64,000 bases of DNA from Mycolicibacterium holsaticum DSM 44478 = JCM 12374. GTDB lineage: Bacteria > Actinomycetota > Actinomycetes > Mycobacteriales > Mycobacteriaceae. Shown one piece after another: positions 26,331-36,088 of the stretch. A program made the translations under genes and the position numbers. Below the pieces are notes generated by a model. It worked only from the letters and a program-made list of their open reading frames with translations, made no database searches and was not told where the DNA came from. The first letter of the stretch is position 1. The number at the start of each line of letters is the position of its first letter. The stretch covers positions 5,208,001 to 5,272,000 of the forward strand of contig NZ_CP080998.1 in the NCBI RefSeq assembly GCF_019645835.1, written 5' to 3'.

Positions 26331-27076
26331 GCTACCAGGCAAACCTGCGGATCTGGCGCGGTGACGATGAAAGCGGCGCGCTGCAGGATTTCACCGTCGC
26401 CGCCAACGACGGCGAGGTGGTGCTCGACGTCATCCACCGGCTGCAGCAGACCCAGGCCGGCGATCTCGCGGTGCGGTGGAACTGCAAGGCCGGTAAGTGC
26501 GGCTCGTGCTCGGCGGAGATCAACGGCATGCCCCGGCTGATGTGCATGACGCGGATGTCGACGTTCGATCCGTCCGAGACCATCACCGTGACGCCGCTGC
26601 GGACCTTCCCGGTCATCCGCGACCTTGTCACCGACGTGTCGTTTAACTACGAGAAGGCGCGGGAGATCCCGTCGTTCAAGCCGCCCAAGGATCTGCAGCC
26701 GGGCGAGTACCGGATGCAGCAGGTGGACGTGAACCGGTCGCAGGAGTTCCGCAAGTGCATCGAGTGCTTCCTGTGCCAGAACGTCTGTCACGTGATGCGC
26801 GACCACGAGGAGAACAAGAAGGCGTTCGCGGGCCCGCGGTACTTCATCCGGACCGCGGAACTGGAGATGCACCCGCTCGATACGGCGGATCGGCGCGACC
26901 TGGCTCAGGATGAGGCCGGTCTGGGTCTGTGCAACATCACCAAGTGCTGTACCGAGGTGTGCCCCGAGCACATCAAGATCACCGACAACGCGATCATCCC
27001 GATGAAGGAGCGCGTCGCCGGGCGGCGCTACGACCCGGTGGTGTGGTTGGGCAACAAGCTGTTCCGGCGGGGGTAA
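26327..27076 (+). CDS. sdhB: Succinate dehydrogenase iron-sulfur subunit SdhB
   Basis: 249 residues. The [2Fe-2S] ligands are in WNCKAGKCGSCSAEI and LMC, and the [4Fe-4S] and [3Fe-4S] ligands in CIECFLCQNVC and CNITKCCTEVCPEHIKI. It carries electrons from SdhA flavin to the membrane quinone. Rv0247c is the M. tuberculosis equivalent. It is the last gene of the sdh unit and the last gene before the mce/catabolic block, whose first gene converges on it. Confidence 0.95.
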   Translation: MSYQANLRIWRGDDESGALQDFTVAANDGEVVLDVIHRLQQTQAGDLAVRWNCKAGKCGSCSAEINGMPRLMCMTRMSTFDPSETITVTPLRTFPVIRDLVTDVSFNYEKAREIPSFKPPKDLQPGEYRMQQVDVNRSQEFRKCIECFLCQNVCHVMRDHEENKKAFAGPRYFIRTAELEMHPLDTADRRDLAQDEAGLGLCNITKCCTEVCPEHIKITDNAIIPMKERVAGRRYDPVVWLGNKLFRRG

Positions 27077-27112
27077 CGGCACCGCGGCTGTATGCGGGCC
27101 GCGGAACCGCCA

Positions 27113-27544
27113 CTAACACGAAACGTCGATTGCGAATGTTTCGGCTGTCGGTCTGCTGGGATTCTCGTTGTCGAAACCGTCGGCTACACCTGAGATCTGA
27201 TAGGTCGCCCCGACGAGAGTTACATCCGCCTCGCCCCCGAGGCCGTCGTTGTAGCTACCGCTGAAGCCGGCAACATCATGCAACCTGACCCATTCAACCG
27301 CTAGCCCATCGGTACTCGAAATCATGGCGACTGCAACCGGAGGCCCATCTCCGATTGTGATCATCGTCAAGTGCTTGTTCGGCACACAATTTGCGGCCTC
27401 GACCACGGCGGCATCCTCGCCCCTGACGCTGAGCTGCGCCGTACCTGGCGGCAATTGTTCGGACTGACCCTGCCCAGCAACCGATGAACACCCGCCAGTA
27501 GCCAGGACGACGAGTACCAACGCGGCGGCACGGCGCCTTTTCAC
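27113..27544 (-). CDS. LpqH-like (19-kDa antigen family) lipoprotein at the end of the mce operon
   Basis: About 143 residues from GTG 27544 (VKRRRAAALVLVVLATGGC). The signal peptide ends in the lipobox ATGGC, so it is lipid-anchored outside the membrane. The mature part, with two further cysteines (NCVPNKHLTM near the middle and the C-terminal DVSC), resembles LpqH/LppO-type proteins: LSVRGEDAAVVEAANC, GFSGSYNDGLGGEADVTLVG, YQISGVADGFD. It follows mceF by 14 bases on the same strand, so it is probably the last gene of the importer operon. A role in envelope lipid handling is inference. Confidence 0.75.
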   Translation of the reverse strand: MKRRRAAALVLVVLATGGCSSVAGQGQSEQLPPGTAQLSVRGEDAAVVEAANCVPNKHLTMITIGDGPPVAVAMISSTDGLAVEWVRLHDVAGFSGSYNDGLGGEADVTLVGATYQISGVADGFDNENPSRPTAETFAIDVSC

Positions 27545-27558
27545 CAAACTCTCATCGC

Positions 27559-29013
27559 TTAGTTTCCGGTCGGTGGTATCAACATCTGCTGCCACGACTT
27601 CTCCTCCCCGGCACGACCGGTTAGGTCCCGTTGGGTGTAGGCCTGCCCATCGGGTCCGACATAACTACCCGTGGCGGGGTCGTACTGTACGACGGCGACC
27701 GGCGGTGGCTCCGCGGCTGGCATCGGTGCCGTTTCACCGGGCGGGAACTGTGGAATGCCCTGCCCCGACAGCGTCGCGTTCGGATCACCCTTCCAGTTGA
27801 CCCCGTCGTTGAGCGGCACATACTCTTCGTCGCTCTCACACATCTTTACCGTCGGTGCGCGTTTACCCGGCTTCGTTGCGCACGGCAAGTTGCGGGCGCC
27901 GCGGACCGCGGTGATCTGAGAATCCTGCGGAATTCGGCAGTAGAAGCTGCCTGCCGGAATATCAGGTGCGTCTTGATGAACGGCGGCTCGCTGTTGCTGG
28001 ACAGGTAGGAAGCCGGTCGTGCACGGCGGTGGCGCGTTTAAGTTCAGGTTGAAGCTCAGATAGGCGCCGGCGTAGTCCTGTTTGGTCCCAGCGTTGGCTA
28101 CCAATATCCCCTGAACGTTCCCCACCGCCTGCGGTACCGCCACGAGCAGCGTCTCGATGTTGTCCCGGTACGCAACCGCAACCTCGCCGACGCTAACCAA
28201 GTTGGCCAGTATGACCGGCAGCGTCGGCTTCACCCGGTCGAGCAGCAGCCGCACCTCGTCGGTCGACTGACTGCCCTTTTTCAACAAGCCCTCTACGTCG
28301 GCGTCGGTGTTTTCCAATTGCGCTGTGACGGTGGCCAAGTTGGACGCCCATGCCTGAATGGAATCCGATGAATTGATCTGGGTGTCCAACAAGGGCTTTG
28401 AATCGTCGATCAGGGTGACAATCGAGTCCAGGCTCTCCCGCGCACCTCTGGACAGGGTGATCGTGTTCTTGAGCAGCCGGGAAAGATCCGGCCCCAGACC
28501 GCCGACCGCCGCATACGATTCATCGACCACTGTCTTCAGATCATCTCGAGGTATCGCCTTCAGCCCGCGGTTAGCAGAAGCCAATAGCGAGTTGATGTTC
28601 GGCGGAATACTGGTGCGGTCCGCCGAGATCACATCGCCATCTTTCAACGGCGATGCACTCCGATCACGGGGTAACAACGCCACATATTGTTCGCCTACCG
28701 CCGAAACACTGTGTACTTCAGCGTCGAGGTCGGCAGGGATGTCAATGCCCGACTTCAAACTGAGCACAGCCGCGGCTCCGGTGTCGGTCAGATGGACGTC
28801 GATGATGCGACCGACCTTGACACCTCGGTACGTGACATTACCTTCCGAGTACAGCCCACCCGCTTCGGGCAACTGCACGGTCACGGTGTAATGCCCGACA
28901 CCGAAAAACGTTGCGGGAACCTTCATATAACCGAAGAACATTACCGCGATCGCAAATGTTGCGATCACCGTGAAGACCACCAATTGGATTCTGATCGATC
29001 GTTTCAAACGCAT
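27559..29013 (-). CDS. mceF: MCE family protein, MceF position
   Basis: 484 residues from ATG 29013 (MRLKRSIRIQLVVFTVIATFAIAVMFF). One N-terminal membrane helix is followed by an MCE domain (YTVTVQLPEAGGLYSEGNVTYRGVKVGRI) at about residues 37-115, a long helical region, and a C-terminal part rich in Pro with four or more Cys. Six MCE proteins form a hexameric tube that carries lipids from the outer mycolate layer to the YrbE permease. It is the sixth mce gene here, starting 1 base after the mceE stop. Confidence 0.9.
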   Translation of the reverse strand: MRLKRSIRIQLVVFTVIATFAIAVMFFGYMKVPATFFGVGHYTVTVQLPEAGGLYSEGNVTYRGVKVGRIIDVHLTDTGAAAVLSLKSGIDIPADLDAEVHSVSAVGEQYVALLPRDRSASPLKDGDVISADRTSIPPNINSLLASANRGLKAIPRDDLKTVVDESYAAVGGLGPDLSRLLKNTITLSRGARESLDSIVTLIDDSKPLLDTQINSSDSIQAWASNLATVTAQLENTDADVEGLLKKGSQSTDEVRLLLDRVKPTLPVILANLVSVGEVAVAYRDNIETLLVAVPQAVGNVQGILVANAGTKQDYAGAYLSFNLNLNAPPPCTTGFLPVQQQRAAVHQDAPDIPAGSFYCRIPQDSQITAVRGARNLPCATKPGKRAPTVKMCESDEEYVPLNDGVNWKGDPNATLSGQGIPQFPPGETAPMPAAEPPPVAVVQYDPATGSYVGPDGQAYTQRDLTGRAGEEKSWQQMLIPPTGN

Positions 29014-29014
29014 G

Positions 29015-30160
29015 TCACGGCCCTTGATCGAAACGGTAGGGGGCAACCAGCGGATTAGCCGCCGTGTACGGACTAGGCATCTGACCGATGGTGCGGCCCC
29101 ACTGCAGCTCGAGTTCGGTCAGATCCCCCTCCCAGCGGGTACCGGTGAACAACGACGCGTCAATACGGCTCAACGTCAGGTCGACGACGGCGGTGAGATT
29201 CGCGTAGTCACCCCGAATCCACTTCTCCAGCGTCGGTTTGGGGAAGGGTAGCGTCGACAGTAGGTCCAGGGACCGGGTCAGTGACGGTCCGGCGTCAGCG
29301 AGCGATTTCAGCACCGGACCCAGATCGTGCAGCTCCTTGACCAGATTCTCTTTGGTCTGCTCAACGGTCTCAGTCACCAGCGCACTGAGCTTGCCGCCCT
29401 GTGCCGCCGCATCCGCGAGAACCTCGCGCTCGTCCTTGAGGACCGTCAACGCTTGCGGCACAGTCTCGAGCGCCTTGTCGATCACCGGCCTTTGCTCGGC
29501 GAATTGCCCGACAAGGCTGTTGAGGCTGTCGGTCGCCGAGACGATGTCGTCTTTTTGGTCATCGAGATGGCCGACAAAGGTATCTGATTGCTCGATGAGG
29601 CTTTTCAGGTCATTCTCGCGACCGGTGACGGCCGTGCTCAATGCGGTGACGATGTCTTGAACATGCCCTACACCGCCCCCGTTGAGCACCATCGCAACTG
29701 CGGCGAGGGTCTCTTCTGTTGACGGGTGCGCGCCGGCTGACGACAGTGGAATCAGCGCGCCCTCCCTCAATTTGCCCTCTGGCGGAACATCCGTCGGCGG
29801 CGCCAGCTCGATATGCGCGGAGCCCAACAGGCTGGTCTGACCAATGGTGGCCGTCGCATTGGCCGGCAGGTCGACGTCGCCGTCAAGTGTCAACGTCACC
29901 AACGCATGCCAACCCTGAACTTCAGTCTTCGCCACGTTCCCGACCGTCACATCGTCGACGCGAACGCGAGAATTCCGTTCCAGGTTCTGCACATCGGGGA
30001 GCTGCGCCTGAATGGTAAAAGAACCCGGGCCACCACCTTTGGTTCCCGGCAACTTCACCGAGTTAAGCCCCTGGAACTCCGAGCAGGCGGGCAGCATAGC
30101 AATGGATATGGCCAAAAGTGACCGAGCGGCGATTCGACCAAGAGTGGCAGATCTGGTCAT
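29015..30160 (-). CDS. mceE: MCE family lipoprotein, MceE position
   Basis: 381 residues from ATG 30160, which overlaps the mceD stop (ATGA). The signal peptide ends in a lipobox (MLPACSEF), as expected for MceE/LprK proteins, the one lipid-anchored member of each Mce set. The MCE domain (FTIQAQLPDVQNLERNSRVRVDDVTVGNV) follows, then long helices (FVGHLDDQKDDIVSATDSLNSLV). It is part of the Mce importer complex in the periplasm. Confidence 0.92.
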   Translation of the reverse strand: MTRSATLGRIAARSLLAISIAMLPACSEFQGLNSVKLPGTKGGGPGSFTIQAQLPDVQNLERNSRVRVDDVTVGNVAKTEVQGWHALVTLTLDGDVDLPANATATIGQTSLLGSAHIELAPPTDVPPEGKLREGALIPLSSAGAHPSTEETLAAVAMVLNGGGVGHVQDIVTALSTAVTGRENDLKSLIEQSDTFVGHLDDQKDDIVSATDSLNSLVGQFAEQRPVIDKALETVPQALTVLKDEREVLADAAAQGGKLSALVTETVEQTKENLVKELHDLGPVLKSLADAGPSLTRSLDLLSTLPFPKPTLEKWIRGDYANLTAVVDLTLSRIDASLFTGTRWEGDLTELELQWGRTIGQMPSPYTAANPLVAPYRFDQGP

Positions 30161-31464
30161 TGCCCCGCCCCCTGCGGCATCATCATTCCCCGCAGCCCGC
30201 CCTCCGACTCTGTCACAGCTGCCCCGTGGGGGGATGCTTGTGCGCCTTCCTCGGCCGGCAGAGCCGTTGGCGCGGCCGGCGGTGGGGTGGGTGGGATGTA
30301 GTCGGGACGCAGCCAGTCTTCGCTGTAGGTCAGCTCGTTGGGCCGAGCCGTTGCTCCGACGAACGGGTTCATGCCAAGCGGGGGAAAGTTTAACTGACGG
30401 TTCTTGATGATGGGCGCGAGGTACTGGACACAGAGCTTCGCAGATTGCTCGGCACCCAACTGTGACGCCGCCTGAATTGCACCGCACAAGAACTGTACTG
30501 GGTTAGCGAAGTTGTTGGCAGCCAAGATTCCGGTCAGCGTGCCCTGCGCCGGCTGGTAGATATTGACGAAGTTCTGCGCAGTGCTCGGGAAGACATGCAG
30601 GGCCTGCTTGATGTCGTCAAGGCTCTCGACAACCGCGTTGGAAACCGACGCCAGCTTGTCCGAAGTAACGCCCAGCGCCTCGCGGTTCTCAACCACGAAC
30701 TTGGTGGCATCGTCAGCAACGTCACTGAGATCGCGGATCGCATTTCCCACCTCGTTGGGATCGTTGGCCACCAGTCGCGTCGCGGAGGCGAGGTTCTGGT
30801 TCAATGTCGTGAGCAGATCATCGCTGTTCTCCAGCGCTGACACCAGGGTTGAGAGATTCTTGATCGAAGAGAACAGATCGTCGCTGTGGTCGCCGAGCGC
30901 GGAGAGCGCCCGCGACAACTTCGTCAGGCTATCGCGGATGTTCGTACCCTCACCGCGTAGGTTGTCGGCGGCGGTGCTGACGAATCCTCCGAGGGTGCTG
31001 ACGCCCCCTGGCTCTGTTGGTTGTAGTGTCTCGGTGAGCTTTTCGAGTTGTACCCGCAGGTCGTCCCACTCGACCGGGACGGCGGTACGGTTTTGGGGAA
31101 TGGTCGCGTCATCCTTCATGACCGGGCCCGCACTGTAGGCGGGGGTCAACTGTATTGCCCGGGCCGTGATCAATGTGGGTGACAAGATCACCGCCTTTGC
31201 GTCGGCCGGCACCGGATGCTTGCTGTCGTACCAAAATGAGATCTTCACCCGGTCGGGCTCCGGCTCTATCCTTTCGATCTCACCGACAGGAACGCCGCGG
31301 ATGACGACATGGTCACCGACGTAAATACCGTTGCTATTGTCAAAGTAGCCAACGACATTGGTTCGACCGATCCTGGCCGCCGTACGAGTAACGGTCACGA
31401 TTCCGCCGACAAGAACCAACGTCAACGCCACGGCGACTGCGGCGGTCAGTTTACTGATCTTCAC
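30157..31464 (-). CDS. mceD: MCE family protein, MceD position
   Basis: 435 residues. An N-terminal membrane helix (AVAVALTLVLVGGIVTV) leads into an MCE domain (VGYFDNSNGIYVGDHVVIRGVPVGEI). A long helical section and a Pro/Ala-rich C-terminal tail (RPDYIPPTPPPAAPTA) follow. The start overlaps the mceC stop by 4 bases. It is one of six subunits of the lipid-importing MCE tube. Confidence 0.92.
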   Translation of the reverse strand: MKISKLTAAVAVALTLVLVGGIVTVTRTAARIGRTNVVGYFDNSNGIYVGDHVVIRGVPVGEIERIEPEPDRVKISFWYDSKHPVPADAKAVILSPTLITARAIQLTPAYSAGPVMKDDATIPQNRTAVPVEWDDLRVQLEKLTETLQPTEPGGVSTLGGFVSTAADNLRGEGTNIRDSLTKLSRALSALGDHSDDLFSSIKNLSTLVSALENSDDLLTTLNQNLASATRLVANDPNEVGNAIRDLSDVADDATKFVVENREALGVTSDKLASVSNAVVESLDDIKQALHVFPSTAQNFVNIYQPAQGTLTGILAANNFANPVQFLCGAIQAASQLGAEQSAKLCVQYLAPIIKNRQLNFPPLGMNPFVGATARPNELTYSEDWLRPDYIPPTPPPAAPTALPAEEGAQASPHGAAVTESEGGLRGMMMPQGAGQ

Positions 31465-32741
31465 TGTCCACCCTCTTCAGCTGGTTGACGCTCATCGGCT
31501 GGCCCGCCGGCTCCTGGCGTCGATCCTGCACTGATTGCAGGCGGTCCCGGCGGTGGGCCACCCGGCGGGGGGGCTGGCAGTGGTTCCCGATAGGGATATC
31601 GAGAATCGCCGGGCTTGCCGGTGATTGCGTCGGGAAGTGTCAAATGCGGTGCGCCGCCCTGGCCGGTTCGCGGATACGGCACCGGCAGCGGAGGTGTCGC
31701 CGGTTGACCAACTTGCGGGTCGGCGCGCTCGGTGGGCGCAAGGACGTTGGGGTCCAATCCAAGATCGGAGAACGCAGCATCGACGAACGGTTGCACGAAC
31801 TGTCCGGGCAGCAGGTTGACGACGTAGGCCTTGAAGAACGGGCCCGACGCCAGCGCCTCGCCCAAACCGAGCGCGTAGGGGTTGAGCTTCTTGATCGCCA
31901 GTTGCACATCGCTCTTGCGGTTGTCGACGATAGTCAACGCGCCGTTCAGTTTGTCCAGCATAGGCCTTACCGCTTGATTGTTCTCGACGATAAAGCCTTT
32001 CAACTCCTGACCTAGCGCTGAAAGGTTGTTCGCGATGTTGTCCAGGGCGGTACTTTGCGATTGCAACTCGATTAGCAAGGCGTTGGTATCACCCACCAAC
32101 TTCACCACCTTGTCGCTGCGTTCGGCGAGGACCGCCGTGGCCTTGTTAGCGTTCTTCAGGAGGTTCCGGAGGTGCTCATCGCGCCTGTCCAATGTCTCGG
32201 ACACGCGGCCGACACCTTTCACCGCCGCCTTCAAAGCAGGTGCGGTATCAGAAAACGTTTCCGTGAGGACGGCCAGTGAATCGGACAACTGATCAGTGTC
32301 CAAACCGCTGATCGTCTCAGTGAGATCTCCTAGCGCATCGGGAAGCTCATAGGGTGAAGTGGTTCGTTCCAGAGGTATCGGTTCGGTGAGCTCACCCTCG
32401 CCACGTGGTGTGAGCTCTAGGTGCCTGGTGCCGAGTAGTCCCTCCAGCCTGATCGATGCCTCAGTTCGCTCGCCCAGATGTACGTCGTCGATCTGGAATT
32501 TGACCAACACGCCTGGGCCCTCGAGTTCGATACTGGAGACTTCTCCGACGTCATAACCCGACACGGCGACGGTGCTGCCGGGCCGGAGACCACCTGCCTC
32601 GGTGAAGTACGCCTCGTAGTTCTTTCCCGTATGAACGAAGGGTAATTTGTCGTAGTTCAACGTGATCAAAGCAGCAGTGACCGTCAACGTGATGCCAATG
32701 GCACCCACGGTGGAGGGGTTCCGTTCGGTGAACCTGGTCAT
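31461..32741 (-). CDS. mceC: MCE family protein, MceC position
   Basis: 426 residues from ATG 32741 (MTRFTERNPSTVGAIGITL); a GTG 12 bases upstream has no spacing from the ribosome binding site (GGGAGG), so the ATG is preferred and overlaps the mceB stop. It has an N-terminal membrane helix, an MCE domain (YEAYFTEAGGLRPGSTVAVSGYDVGEVSSI), a helical middle and a very Pro-rich tail. It is part of the same importer complex. Confidence 0.9.
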   Translation of the reverse strand: MTRFTERNPSTVGAIGITLTVTAALITLNYDKLPFVHTGKNYEAYFTEAGGLRPGSTVAVSGYDVGEVSSIELEGPGVLVKFQIDDVHLGERTEASIRLEGLLGTRHLELTPRGEGELTEPIPLERTTSPYELPDALGDLTETISGLDTDQLSDSLAVLTETFSDTAPALKAAVKGVGRVSETLDRRDEHLRNLLKNANKATAVLAERSDKVVKLVGDTNALLIELQSQSTALDNIANNLSALGQELKGFIVENNQAVRPMLDKLNGALTIVDNRKSDVQLAIKKLNPYALGLGEALASGPFFKAYVVNLLPGQFVQPFVDAAFSDLGLDPNVLAPTERADPQVGQPATPPLPVPYPRTGQGGAPHLTLPDAITGKPGDSRYPYREPLPAPPPGGPPPGPPAISAGSTPGAGGPADERQPAEEGGQ

Positions 32742-33766
32742 TTCGGCGTACACCTCCCGGACTTCTGGCCGACCAGCTTGACGTACACGGGCTGGCCGCC
32801 TTTACCATTTAGCTTCAGTACGACTTCACACATGTAGAAGCTGAAGAAGTCGCCGTAAAGTGCGAGCCTGTCGAGTAATTGGTATGCGTCGGGCAGGGTC
32901 TTGAGTAGATTGTCGACGTACTCGTGGTCCGCAACCACAGCGGCCGAGACCCGGTCAGCCTCATGTACCACCGTTTTTATCGGCGGCCGGGCCTGTTTCA
33001 AGAGTTCGGTGATCGATCCAGCCGCGGCGTTGGCGTACGCGATGCCGCTGCTGATGTCTTCCTTGCGCGCTTCCAGGCCTGCGACGAGTTCCGATACCGA
33101 ATCGACCGCAGTCGCAAATTGATTCGTGTGATCGCCGAGGGAACCTAGAACGATGTTCAAGTTTCCGATTACCTCACCGATCAATTGGTCGCGATCGGCA
33201 AGGGTGTTGGTCAGCGACGCGGTTTCTGCGAGGATGGAGTTCATCGTCACGCCCTGGCCCTGGAAGGCAGAAATCAGCTGACCGGTCAGTCGGTTCACTT
33301 GATCCGGATCCAGTGCACGGAATAGTGGCCGGAACCCGCCGACCAGCGCCTCGAGGTCCAGTGCCGGCTCTGTTCGGCTCAGCGGGATGGTCGATCCTGG
33401 GTCAAGTCGTTTGATGTCACCCGGCTTCTGTTCAAGCGCCAGAAACCGGCCGCCGATCAGGTCTTTGAAGCGCACCGCAGCCCGGGTGCTGTCGGTGAGC
33501 ATGACCGAGTCGTTCGTCCCGAACTCGACGAGCACGGTGGAGTCACGCCGCACGGTGAGCTTTTTGACCTTACCGACCTCCACGCCGGCGACTCGGACAA
33601 AGTCGCCTGGCCGCAGGCCGGAGACGTTCGCGAACACAGCCGAGTATGTCTGCTGCGGTTGAAATCTCAACTGCGCGAGGATGGCGATGAGCGCGAAGGT
33701 CAAGAACGTACACACGGTCGCATAGATGGTGAGGTGGAAAACCTTTGTATGCAGTCGTTTTCGCAT
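32738..33766 (-). CDS. mceB: MCE family protein, MceB position
   Basis: 342 residues, the shortest of the set, as is usual for MceB. An N-terminal membrane helix (TIYATVCTFLTFALIAILAQL) is followed by the MCE domain (YSAVFANVSGLRPGDFVRVAGVEVGKV) and a helical region. Two Cys sit near the end (FYMCEVV, GRCTPK). The start is 19 bases after the mceA stop. It is a subunit of the MCE lipid channel. Confidence 0.92.
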   Translation of the reverse strand: MRKRLHTKVFHLTIYATVCTFLTFALIAILAQLRFQPQQTYSAVFANVSGLRPGDFVRVAGVEVGKVKKLTVRRDSTVLVEFGTNDSVMLTDSTRAAVRFKDLIGGRFLALEQKPGDIKRLDPGSTIPLSRTEPALDLEALVGGFRPLFRALDPDQVNRLTGQLISAFQGQGVTMNSILAETASLTNTLADRDQLIGEVIGNLNIVLGSLGDHTNQFATAVDSVSELVAGLEARKEDISSGIAYANAAAGSITELLKQARPPIKTVVHEADRVSAAVVADHEYVDNLLKTLPDAYQLLDRLALYGDFFSFYMCEVVLKLNGKGGQPVYVKLVGQKSGRCTPK

Positions 33767-33785
33767 CAGTTGTTAGCCTTGTCCA

Positions 33786-35231
33786 CTAGGGGGCTCCCGG
33801 CGGGGGCAGCGCCGGCGCCGGGGTCGGCTGCACTCGCCCTGGATGTGCCGGCTGGAATGGCTGCGCTCCCGGGGGCGGGGGCCCGGGATCGCGCGGTCGA
33901 CCAGGCGGTGGCGCCGACGGCAGGCCTGGGTAGCGCGGCGTACCGTTAGGCTCGTACAGCTGGGCCCCATATGGCGGCGCACCTGGGTACGGAATCGGAC
34001 CCGGAGCCGGTCCTTCGAGGTTGCGAATACTAGGAGACTCGGGGACTGCCCGAGTCACCGGGAAGTAGTTCTCCCAGCCTGGGAACCCAATGCCGGGATT
34101 TGGACGCACGTCCAGACCGGTGCCCCAGCCGGTGTCGGTAACCAGGTACCGCTGCGGCCAGTTCTTGGAAACATCTGGCAACGAACCACAACTCGGTTGG
34201 CCACCGGGTCCTCCCTTGGCGCCGTTGACCGGCAGGTGCTGAGGGTAGCGATATGGGTCGTCGCCGGGCAGCAGCGCAACGTCCAAGATGATCGAGGTAC
34301 CGTTGCGGCCACCGGCTATCTCGCCCCATCCCATCTCCATGGCCTTCGTTGCACCAAGCAGTGTGCAGGTAATTTCCGGATCGTACTTCTTCAAAAGTCT
34401 GGTCGTCGGCTCCAGCCCGTTGATGCCCTGCACCAGGTTGTCCTGGTTCGGCGCTATCAGGTCGATACCGGTGTGGGAGAGACCAATCAGGTTTATCAAC
34501 AACGCATCCAGTGCCTGTGCATTGTCGGTGATGGTCGAGCTTGTCGTGCTGGCTGCGGCTAGCACCTGCAGGATGTCTTGAGCAGCCGCACCGTAGGTGT
34601 CGGCAACCTCCTTGAGGGCGCGGAAGTTCCCTCGCATCGTCTCACTGCGTGGGTTGATGGTCGTCAACACCTGGTTGAGATCGGTAATGGCGCCGCCGAG
34701 GTCCTCGCCCTTGCCCCGGAAACCTTCGGCTAACGCAGATAGAACCGCGTTGAGCTTTGCGGTGTCGACTTGTTTGAGCAGGTCGACGAGGTTCTGAAAC
34801 ACGGTGTTGACCTCGATGCTGACGTTTTGCGATCTCACCACCGCGCCAGCCACAAGTCGCTTGGAACTCGGCTCCTGGGGGGTTATGAGCTCGACATACT
34901 TGGCGCCAAATGCCGTTGGCGCGGCAATCTGCGCTTCGACATTGGCCGGAATGTATTTCAGCTGGTCGGGATAGAGCTCAAGCTCGAGCCGCACTGGGCT
35001 GTCCGACTGGATCGACGCGACGCGGCCGATCTGCACACCGCGCAGCTTGACTTTGGCATCGGTTTCCATCACCAGACCAGCACGGTCGGACATCACGGTA
35101 ACCCGCGCGTAGGGCCTGAAGTCTCGATTGAACATGCCTACGGTCACTACGACCAGACCGATAATCACCGTCAACTCAATGACAGTCCAGATCGCCGGAT
35201 GCAAGCCAGCCTCGCGCCATCTAGGTCTCAT
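33786..35231 (-). CDS. mceA: MCE family protein, MceA position
   Basis: 481 residues from ATG 35231 (MRPRWREAGLHPAIW); the upstream open frame is the antisense-like reading of yrbEB. A membrane helix at about residues 15-35, an MCE domain (YARVTVMSDRAGLVMETDAKVKLRGVQIGRV) at about 40-110, a helical region and a long Pro/Gly-rich C-terminal tail follow. It is the first of six mce genes and begins 5 bases after the yrbEB stop. Confidence 0.92.
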   Translation of the reverse strand: MRPRWREAGLHPAIWTVIELTVIIGLVVVTVGMFNRDFRPYARVTVMSDRAGLVMETDAKVKLRGVQIGRVASIQSDSPVRLELELYPDQLKYIPANVEAQIAAPTAFGAKYVELITPQEPSSKRLVAGAVVRSQNVSIEVNTVFQNLVDLLKQVDTAKLNAVLSALAEGFRGKGEDLGGAITDLNQVLTTINPRSETMRGNFRALKEVADTYGAAAQDILQVLAAASTTSSTITDNAQALDALLINLIGLSHTGIDLIAPNQDNLVQGINGLEPTTRLLKKYDPEITCTLLGATKAMEMGWGEIAGGRNGTSIILDVALLPGDDPYRYPQHLPVNGAKGGPGGQPSCGSLPDVSKNWPQRYLVTDTGWGTGLDVRPNPGIGFPGWENYFPVTRAVPESPSIRNLEGPAPGPIPYPGAPPYGAQLYEPNGTPRYPGLPSAPPPGRPRDPGPPPPGAQPFQPAHPGRVQPTPAPALPPPGAP

Positions 35232-35236
35232 CGTTG

Positions 35237-36088
35237 CTATCCCGCTAGGTTGAAGTCGCCGGTCTTCCCGTAGACGGCCATACCGATCATCAATGTCGTG
35301 GCCACCGACACGATCAAAGATGCACGTACCGCGCGGCCAACTGCTTCCCCGACGCCCGCGGGTCCGCCCTTCGCGGTGAAGCCGTAATACGTGTGCAACA
35401 GCATCACTACAAGCGCCGTTCCGACCGCTTGAGTCAACGCCCAAATCAGGTCCAGGGGCCTGAGATAGGTCGAGAAGTAATGATCGTAGACACCCGCCGA
35501 CTGTCCGAAGGCATGGATGTAGACGACCCGAGTTGTCAGATATGCCGCCTCGGCCGACAGACAAAACAGTGGGACGGTGACGATCACACCGGCCATGACT
35601 CGGGTCGAAACCAGGTACGCCATCGAGTTAATGCTCATCACTTCCAGAGCATCAACCTCCTCGTTGATCCGCATCGCGCCCAGCTGTGCGGTGGCGCCGG
35701 CGCCGATGGTTGCGGCCAAGGCGATATTGGTAATCAGCGGCGCAGACACGCGTGTGGTGACATATGCGGAGAAGAATCCGCCCACTGCGTCGGCGCCGAC
35801 GTGACTCAACGATCGGTGCGCTTCAAGCCCGTTGAGTGCGCCCAGGGACATCAGCAAGAACGTGACGATGACTACGGTGCCGCCGATTGCGGCCAGCGTG
35901 CCGACCCCCAAGCTGGTCTGAGCGATGACCCGCAACGTCTCTACCTTGTAGCGAACCAACGCGTTGGGAATCAGCGCGAGGGATCGTGCATAGAACGCGG
36001 CTTGAATCCCGGCTCGGTTCCATTCATCGGTGAATTTGGTGATCATCCGGGTAGTCCGCGGCCAGAAGTGGCGGCTGGGTGCGCTCAT
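35237..36088 (-). CDS. yrbEB: YrbE-type permease B of the Mce importer
   Basis: 283 residues. This is the MlaE/YrbE permease fold with about five membrane helices; the conserved cytoplasmic loop reads AQLGAMRINEEVDALEVMSINSM, where the Glu-rich EExDAL is the coupling site for the MceG ATPase. It sits in the inner membrane and works as a heterodimer with YrbEA. The start overlaps the yrbEA stop (ATGA). The ATPase gene mceG/mkl is not in the window, as usual for mce loci. Confidence 0.93.
   Translation of the reverse strand: MSAPSRHFWPRTTRMITKFTDEWNRAGIQAAFYARSLALIPNALVRYKVETLRVIAQTSLGVGTLAAIGGTVVIVTFLLMSLGALNGLEAHRSLSHVGADAVGGFFSAYVTTRVSAPLITNIALAATIGAGATAQLGAMRINEEVDALEVMSINSMAYLVSTRVMAGVIVTVPLFCLSAEAAYLTTRVVYIHAFGQSAGVYDHYFSTYLRPLDLIWALTQAVGTALVVMLLHTYYGFTAKGGPAGVGEAVGRAVRASLIVSVATTLMIGMAVYGKTGDFNLAG

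Noticed and set aside
24369..26342. Long minus-strand open frame of 657 codons
   Set aside because: It is antisense to sdhA, whose motifs are clear; long antisense frames are expected in GC-rich DNA.
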